64,000 nucleotides of DNA from Varanus komodoensis (Eukaryota; Chordata; Lepidosauria; Squamata; Varanidae): NCBI RefSeq assembly GCF_004798865.1, contig NW_025336347.1, positions 19,343,430 through 19,407,429 on the forward strand. Direction: 5' to 3'. Below the pieces are notes generated by a model. That model did not search any database. It saw only the letters and a program-made list of their open reading frames with translations, and was not told where the DNA came from. The translations under genes were made by a program, and so were the position numbers. Of the stretch, positions 57,365 through 64,000 are shown one piece after another; the first letter of the stretch is position 1, and every line of letters begins with the position of its first letter.

Positions 57365-59502
57365 GTAGGAAAACCGAAGTGATCCTCCTCCCCAGAGTCC
57401 CATCTCCAGAAAACCAAATATTCCCTTCACACCCCCAGAGCAGCCACAGGGAGGAAAGGTTACACAGGAAAGTACGGGATTGCTTCCCTTGGGTTACAGA
57501 ACGGTTGCAAAGGAGCAAGAGGGATGGGGATGCATGGCCAGAAGTTTATATGGATTGGGGGTTTTGCTAATGGGAGGAGATCCTGGCTAAAAAGAACATT
57601 CAGCTATATGGGCCAAGGAAAAAGGGAAGGCAATCATTTACATGAAGTGGATTAAACTATTTTGGAGGTTTTGATCAGTGCATTTTCATATTGGGGTACC
57701 ATATTTTCTGGAGCAAGAGGAGGCCTAAGAGTGGAAGCAGTTTCAAAAGCTCCTCTGGACAGGAGCCATATACATGGTGTGTGTCTGTGGGTACCAAATA
57801 TGCAAAATTTAATGAGACTTCTTAAGGTAACAAGCACAGGGAACTACTCACTGAATTAGATCCTCTAGGTGTAAATAGACTCCTTCTCTGAAAATACAGA
57901 CTAACAGCTCAGGTTTGGCCTAGTGTTAATGGTAAGTATTAAAGTTGCTTGACTGAATTATAGGATGTCTGGGCCTCTTCTGGGGCACCAGGGATATGTG
58001 CAGACACACCACACACACAGCATGAGGCCGGATAGCATTTGCTTGTTGGTGCTCCTCCAAAGGTGGGCTAAGTGAACTCAAGTACAATTTAATCTGGGGT
58101 TGGATTCAGGGCAGGGACATGCCAGTGCTCCAGGGCTCAGATGAATTACTGGGAACTGTCTTTGGCTTAAATAGAAAATTCCTTCAACTTTAATTTTAAA
58201 TGCTTTCAAGATTTAATGATTTAAAATGAGCTCAGAGACCAAATCCTCACTGCAAGGAGCCAGACACATAATCCCTGGGACTGGCCAAATGTAGTACTGC
58301 CGCTGTGTCTCTGTCCATGGTGCTGAAGGGGCTAAATTGAACAGAGAATGCAGTGGAAAACGTTGGATGGTTGGAAAGAACACACGAGAAAGCAACGCCA
58401 GGATCATAACAAACAAAAAACCATGGACCCGCGTTTCCTGAGCAGATAGGAAAGACCTAGAGTCAGGTGTAAAAATGTATGTAGTGTCTGATAATGGTGA
58501 CACATGCAGATTTCTGTCCAAAACTAAGAGGGATTATAGCAGGTGTAGAACGAAAATGGAGACAAGAAAGGTCTCTTCCACTCAGAATGAAGGTGGGACA
58601 GTTGTCCCTTCATTATACAAGCAGCTTCAAGACTAAGCTCTGGGCTCAGACCCAGCTGCTGGCCCAGCAGAAGGAAGGAAGACCTGAATCTCAAATGAGC
58701 CAAGTTGCCTAGCTCAGCACTGAGGGAAAAGGTGTTAAGTCAGTGTGTGATTAGTAGAAAGGAGTCTGTCTAAAAAGAGGCTGTGGGCTTGTCAACACAT
58801 CTTAATTGGGGTCAACAATTAGGGCTTTGCGAAAACCAGAAATTGGACAATGGTGGCCAGCGTTTGCCTCCTTGAGATGGGCTACAGGATGGCAGTCCTG
58901 CACAAGGAGCTGAAGTAGTTGAGGACAAGTACAATGCAGAATCAGAGAAGAAGCTGCAACCACAAGTATCTCAGAAGTTAAGTGCTGCTGCCTGAGAGAC
59001 CCATATATCTGTGCACGGCTCTGCTTGGAGAATGCATCAGTGGAGAAGCACTTGATAAACTGTCTTGCTTTCTGTGCCAAATGTGGGAAGAATGTTTGAT
59101 GATATAGCTTTAAAAAGTTAATAGAACAACTTGATTTCTTTTGTGAACAGTGGGGTGATCTGAGGCTCTTGATCAATTTTTTTTTGTCTGTACTTCTAAG
59201 TGAACTTGGAGTGAACTTGGTTACAGCTTCCTACACCAGAAACCCCACAATGCAGCCTCCTTTTACCCTTCTTAGGCAGTATCATCTGATGTGATGAGAT
59301 ACTTAGGATGGCAATGAGACTGGAGGCCCTGTAAGCTCTACGAAGAAAGGTTGCCTGGACAGGTGCTTTCTATATGGCAATGGAGGTGATGTGATTTTTT
59401 CTTTTAGCATATATTTTCGAAAACGCGGATCAAACTTTTCTGTCTTTCTTGCTCCCAACAGTCCTAGGGGCAATTCCAAGAGAAACCTGAAACCTGTTAG
59501 AG

Positions 59503-59868
59503 AAAAGGCAATTGAACCTCTTTCATCCCAAGCCTCAAATGTCCATTTTGGAGAAAGGGGGGGGGTTATATTCCACCAGACGGTGGGGGCAATGACAAAT
59601 CAGGTAGAACCAAAAGGAAAGGCAGCAGGGCCAAAATATAAAAATATAAATGCATTTTACCTTAAAGTTGTTATGGCAAATAACTGTGCTTTAGGAGAGG
59701 TATTTTAGTATGGGGGGAATTGTAAAGAGGCCAGGCAACCACCAAATGATTGGTGGTCAGAGGAAATGCAAGGGGCTAAGAGTGTGTTCTTTTGGGAAAC
59801 TATGGAGAGTGGAATTGGGATGCCAAGAGGGCTGGATTTGGCTCCTTGGCCTGAGATTTACATCTCTG
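59503..59868 (+). mobile_element. Non-autonomous hAT-like element, family B copy 5, with probable target duplication
   Basis: 366 bases between tgttagag (59,495-59,502) and tgctagag (59,869-59,876), 7 of 8 matching. Core 'aaatgattggtggtcagagg' and terminal 'ccttggcctgagatttacat' match the other copies. Confidence 0.6.
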
Positions 59869-60479
59869 TGCTAGAGCTTTATTTGAATGTCTGCAGAGCC
59901 ATTCTCCTCCATTCCGTCTCAACACTGTAATCACACACACATCATGACTTCAACAACAAGCCATACTTCATTTGCTTCCTCCCCCACCCCACTTTTTCAT
60001 AACATCTTGCCTGGTGAAGGACTCTGGGGAACTCAAAAACTTGCACATTTTTATTGAATACTGAATAGGTCCAATAAAGGTATTACACTAATGGAGATTT
60101 TGTAATTTTTCTAATAGCCAGTACAGCTGCCTTTTCTTTCTGTTGTGCTGTTCTTGGTGGGCAAGAAGTAGTCATGGCTAGAATTAGAAAAGCTTCCAGA
60201 TTAGAAATTTTGCCTAGAAACAACTCTCAGCATGGCAGAGAACATCTCCCCTCTTTGTGGGTTCTTGCCCAATTATTCCAGTAGACTTTATGTACAAGTA
60301 CCAGAGCAACACTGTCCTCCCAAGCCACTGTAGTGCAGAGTTCAGGATAAAACACAGTAGTGGAAATTACTCAGTTTAGCTGGCAAAGAATTAGCAGAGC
60401 AGGGAAAGGGGGGAAAGGCTAAAACTTTGGATCAGCGAATGACTGAAAAAGCATGGCATTCCAGAAGTGGAATTGTCAG

Positions 60480-60840
60480 CTGATAAGTACCCTTCTTAGC
60501 CCATTAACTGTCTTATTGTAACTAATTACGAGATTAATGAGCCAGCAACAGTTAATAGAAATGTTTTGCCATGGAGGTGATGTTTTCAGAATATTCACCA
60601 AAGGTAGCCATTTATCTTGGCTAAATAGCACAACTGTTTATCTATCTAGATAGAGAATATGTGCATTACCTGAACTGGGAGAAGCGCACACCGACTGTTT
60701 GCACTTGAGGCCACTGGCACCAAAAAGTAATTTCACAGAGCTCTGTTTTATTTATGATAAATTACTCAACTAAACATGCCAATGTAGCTGATTTATCAGT
60801 TAATAATCCAGCTCATCAGAAGAGCGACACTGCCTGAACA
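60480..60840. promoter_or_regulatory. Candidate non-coding regulatory segment in LHFPL4 intron 1
   Basis: Repeat-free AT-rich stretch with homeodomain-type sites (ctaattacgagattaatgag), GATA-type sites and the perfect palindrome TCTATCTAGATAGA at 60,641-60,654. Conservation cannot be tested here. Confidence 0.3.
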
Positions 60841-62116
60841 TTTGTGGGGAATGGGGATTTTGAATCTATGAATACTTTTCAGTATATGCATAAATGAAAC
60901 TCAGGCTGGGCAATTTGACCATGGAGGAGAGAGCATGAAGCAGCCTTGGAACACACGGGGTCAAAACTGGAATGAGCAAATTGAAGGACAGTCGAGACAA
61001 AATATTCACCCATTGCATCTTCTGTACCTGACATTCACACTCCACTCTGAGGCAACACAAATATTATCCTGCAGATGAAAATGCAGGAAATTTGGGTTAT
61101 TTTGCATAAATGAAGTTGCTCGATCTAAATTAGGAAATTGGCCTCCCAGATACTAGTTGTTCATTGAAGATGTGGATTATTGTTATTCTGAGATCAGTAT
61201 TTGAAATACTACAAAATATAGAATCTTTTCCCCCTTGTGTCATGTGAAAAGGAATATTTGGGAAAAGGAGAAATAGCAGACAGATGGATGAACTGAGGCT
61301 ATACTTGCTGGGCAGTTAGCTGGTTCAGCTGTACCAACACAGAGGAACTAGTTCATGCACAGCCTTAAATAATCCATGATGATTTGTGGCGTGTTCATGC
61401 CCTTTCTATAACCCAATCACTGCTTGTAGGTTGTTGTGTCATCTGAGCCTGGGAAGGGTTAACAGAAGACCCCACCACCGTAAAACTCGCATGAATTCTC
61501 CAGACCAACAAGCCAACTTCGCTGGGTTCAGAGGACACAACAAGCTACAAGCAAGGGCTGGGTTACTTAAATGGTGTGCGTGGCTACCTGGCTCCTGCTG
61601 CAGGGCACCGTGGCTTAAGCCACTGTGGTGGCAAATGATCATGCGGACTTGTCCAGAGTGTGATTGCTGACCCTGACAGCTGGTAGTGTATGTCATGAAA
61701 GAGCAGCAAACCATTAGTTATTTAAATTATTACTATTGTTGCATTTCTGCTGCTGGGGAAGAGTATTTGTGGGATTTTGTTAACCTCAAATCCAATGTGA
61801 CCAGTCATGAGTACTGTGGTTCTTGATTTGGGAATGGGGTCATTTGCTGCCCTCCCTCAAGCAGCAAAATGTCCTAGGCCATTCCTGACTTCTAGCTAAT
61901 CAGTTCAGAGAAAACTCTATCTATTCCTCCTGTTCAGATGCCTCAAGAGACCTAGAAACATTCTCCCTTTAAAGAAAAGAAAACAGCTGTTCTCAGGGAT
62001 CCAGGATTTACACTAAATTACTGACATAGTGCAAATAGAAGCGTGGAAGAAGATTACACCAGCCAGTTAGATGCAAACCGGAGGTTTCAAGTGGGGCTTC
62101 CATCATTACTTGCCAT

Positions 62117-62185
62117 TAGTTATGCTGGCTAGGGTTGATGGGAATTGTAGGCCAAAACATCTGGAAGACCACAGGTGCCCATCTT
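62117..62185. mobile_element. Palindromic MITE-like repeat, partial copy 14
   Basis: 'gctagggttgatgggaattg' and 'taggccaaaacatctggaag'; right arm only. Confidence 0.5.
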
Positions 62186-62680
62186 TGTTTTAGGCTCCCC
62201 AGCTGGAGGATTCTGAGGCTTCTTTACTGCACTGCTTATTTATTATCTTTGTGTTCAGCTTTTTAGCCAGGATTGACTCCCGAAGTAGCTTACAATCAAA
62301 AGCCAACATGTTAATGAGCAGTCAGGTGTGCGTGCGCATGATGGGGAGAGGGAAAGGAAGGGAGGGGGCTGCAGCTCACTGCTCTAGCTCCATGTTCTTG
62401 TCTCTTGCATTCGAGTTGCTCTTGTCATCACCTCCCTGGTTAGTTGATCTCCTCTGTGCATTTGTAACCCAAACCAACTGCTGAATCTGAAGACGGTGGG
62501 GAGATGCACAGCTTTGCCTTGTTCACCAATATGAAACAGGCGTCTACTCCAGCAGCCGGTGGAGGGTGGGGGGCAGAAGGCTGAAGAGCTGGTAATGTCC
62601 ACTGCGGGAGCTGCGGGGGAGCATTAATCGTTTGCATTCTGCTTTTCCACCCAAATCAGCCCTTGAGTTACTGATTCAGT

Positions 62681-62820
62681 GTTCCCAACCCCGTAGTCCC
62701 CAATCTCGAGTCCCCAGATGCTGTTGGATTGCAACTCCCTCCCCATGGACTGTGCTGGCCGAGGGTGATGGGAGCTGCAGTCCAACCTATTTGGGGATCC
62801 ACTTTTGGGAACCCCTCGGA
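62681..62820. mobile_element. Palindromic MITE-like repeat, copy 15
   Basis: 'gatgctgttggattgcaact', 'gtgatgggagctgcagtcca' and outer parts 'gttcccaacccc' and 'ttttgggaacccctc'. Confidence 0.7.
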
Positions 62821-62929
62821 TAGTCTACTACCCTCAGCCACCCATCTTCCTGCTGCTGGAGACTTCCAAGCCCTACAACATCCCTGCTCAGTGATAAAGA
62901 CTTTCGGCAAAGAACTGCCCTTCGACAAC

Positions 62930-62998
62930 CAGCCGCCCCGAGGCTTCGGCGGCATAAAAATGTTTTAATAAAATAAATAAATAAATAAATAAATAAAA
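62930..62998 (+). mobile_element. L2-like LINE or SINE 3' tail with (AAAT)n
   Basis: 'gccccgaggcttcggcggca' then 'taaaaatgttttaataaaat' and about seven AAAT units. Confidence 0.65.
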
Positions 62999-63649
62999 CC
63001 ACCCTGCCTCAGAGCGTGGGCAGCAGAGCTCCTTGCGAGCAACCCAGCTGTTGCCCGTCGCAGGAGTGCAAGGAGCTGTAGCAGTTTAGGTTGAAGCTGG
63101 GCTTGTGTTTTCTGCTACCTGTATGTTTCAAAGGAATAGACAGTTGCGTACCTAAGCTGAACAACCAACATTTCTGGTGTGCACACTTTATAATCCTTTT
63201 CTCCCTTTAAAGCACTTGCAGTTTAAGATCAGGATGACTTAGTTTTTCCATTGTCATTTACTGATTATTTGAGTAGGCTTTGAGGGCATTGGCAAGTGCT
63301 GTATTGTTTTTTCAGCTGACTGATGGTGTGTTGATGATTTTATTCCTTTGGTTACATATTTGTGATTTTAGAGGAATAATGTTAATGTTGTTCATGTGGT
63401 GTACCATTTTTATGTAGGTTGTACCCTATTCTGGGCTCTTTGGGACAAAGACTAGGAAATAAATCAAAGAAATAGATAAATTACAACTCCTGTCCCTGAT
63501 GGAAAAAAGCAAGGAAGCAACATGTGCATCAATATGTGCCTTTCCTTAGAAACAGTTTGGGCAAGGGCAGGGCTGCGCAGAACATTGGAGCATTTTGAAA
63601 TTCAAAGCCGTTTTGCACTGGGGCTGGGGAACAGGGTTCCAGGCTGCAG

Positions 63650-63860
63650 TGCGACCCCAGTCCAAGTCCATGCGGTCCCTGTTTGAAAGCACTTTATGTC
63701 TTGATGTCTAATTAGTGGCTAACAAATCAGGGAAAGCTCTAATTAGGGCTTCCCAGAGAACTCCAGCTTAAGAAGCTGTGCCTCCCCCACCCCCAGAGGA
63801 AGCAAGTTCTAATTAAGAGGAAAGATGCTCTTGTATCCCAGGTAGAAAAAGCCATCCATC
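63650..63860. promoter_or_regulatory. Candidate regulatory segment with three TAATTA sites
   Basis: ctaattag at about 63,709, ctaattag at 63,739 and ctaattaa at 63,809 lie within about 110 bases of repeat-free DNA in LHFPL4 intron 1. Confidence 0.3.
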
Positions 63861-64000
63861 TGCCTTTTCCCAAATACCAGTAACTAAGAATTGGGGATTT
63901 CTTTCCCTTCGAAAATCCTTCCGATTATACAACAAGGCCCAGTAATATCTTCTGCGGGGGAGGGGGAGAATCATCAGGTGGATGGACCACATCTAGGCTT

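Larger units (their letters stand above)
57365..64000. other. LHFPL4: Start of LHFPL4 intron 1
   Basis: No further LHFPL4 exon recognised. It contains family B copy 5, two palindromic MITEs, an L2-like tail with (AAAT)n and two candidate regulatory clusters. 57,370-59,490 and 61,100-62,100 have no recognised feature. Confidence 0.8.

Noticed and set aside
1-64000. CRISPR arrays, operons, retroviral or LTR elements
   Set aside because: Vertebrate nuclear DNA; repeats are SINE, LINE and DNA-transposon relics, and no LTR pair or viral gene was recognised.

Overview
The window looks like nuclear DNA of a squamate reptile (lizard or snake). The genes are vertebrate, split by long introns, with CpG-island promoters. 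The intergenic and intronic DNA carries squamate-type repeats: Sauria-type SINEs (tRNA-like head, 'gtgtagtggttaagag' type start, 'cctacctcacagggttgttg' core), CR1 LINE 3' ends, L2-like LINE fragments and many short DNA-transposon relics. The species cannot be named from the sequence.

Two host genes are recognised, arranged head to head. MTMR14, a phosphoinositide 3-phosphatase of the myotubularin family, is on the minus strand. Fifteen coding exons run from 42,805 down to 2,094 and keep one open frame of 429 codons plus one base. The last third of the protein lies beyond the left edge. LHFPL4, a tetraspan partner of GABA-A receptors at inhibitory synapses, is on the plus strand. Its CpG-island promoter, 5' leader and first coding exon (56,959-57,364) are present; the rest lies beyond the right edge. 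This is the same divergent neighbourhood as human chromosome 3p25.

Layout: 1-42,643 is MTMR14 exons and introns, with a 16.5-kb second intron. 42,640-43,190 is the MTMR14 promoter island. 43,200-56,250 is intergenic: CR1, L2-like, SINE and hAT relics surround a separate CpG island at 49.2-49.75 kb with a TATA box and a CCAAT box. No known gene is assigned to that island. On its minus-strand flank is a small ATG-bearing exon-like segment (49,091-49,165), and a 98-codon minus-strand frame at 52,328-52,624 is also unexplained. 57,365-64,000 is the start of LHFPL4 intron 1, mostly unique AT-rich sequence with two candidate regulatory clusters.

The two genes act in different processes (membrane lipid turnover and autophagy; synaptic receptor assembly), and nothing here suggests joint function beyond conserved neighbourhood. 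No rRNA, functional tRNA, CRISPR or LTR/retroviral element was recognised. The best leads for something undescribed are the orphan promoter island with its possible divergent exon, and three dispersed short DNA-transposon families, one of which has a perfect 8-bp target duplication inside a CR1.
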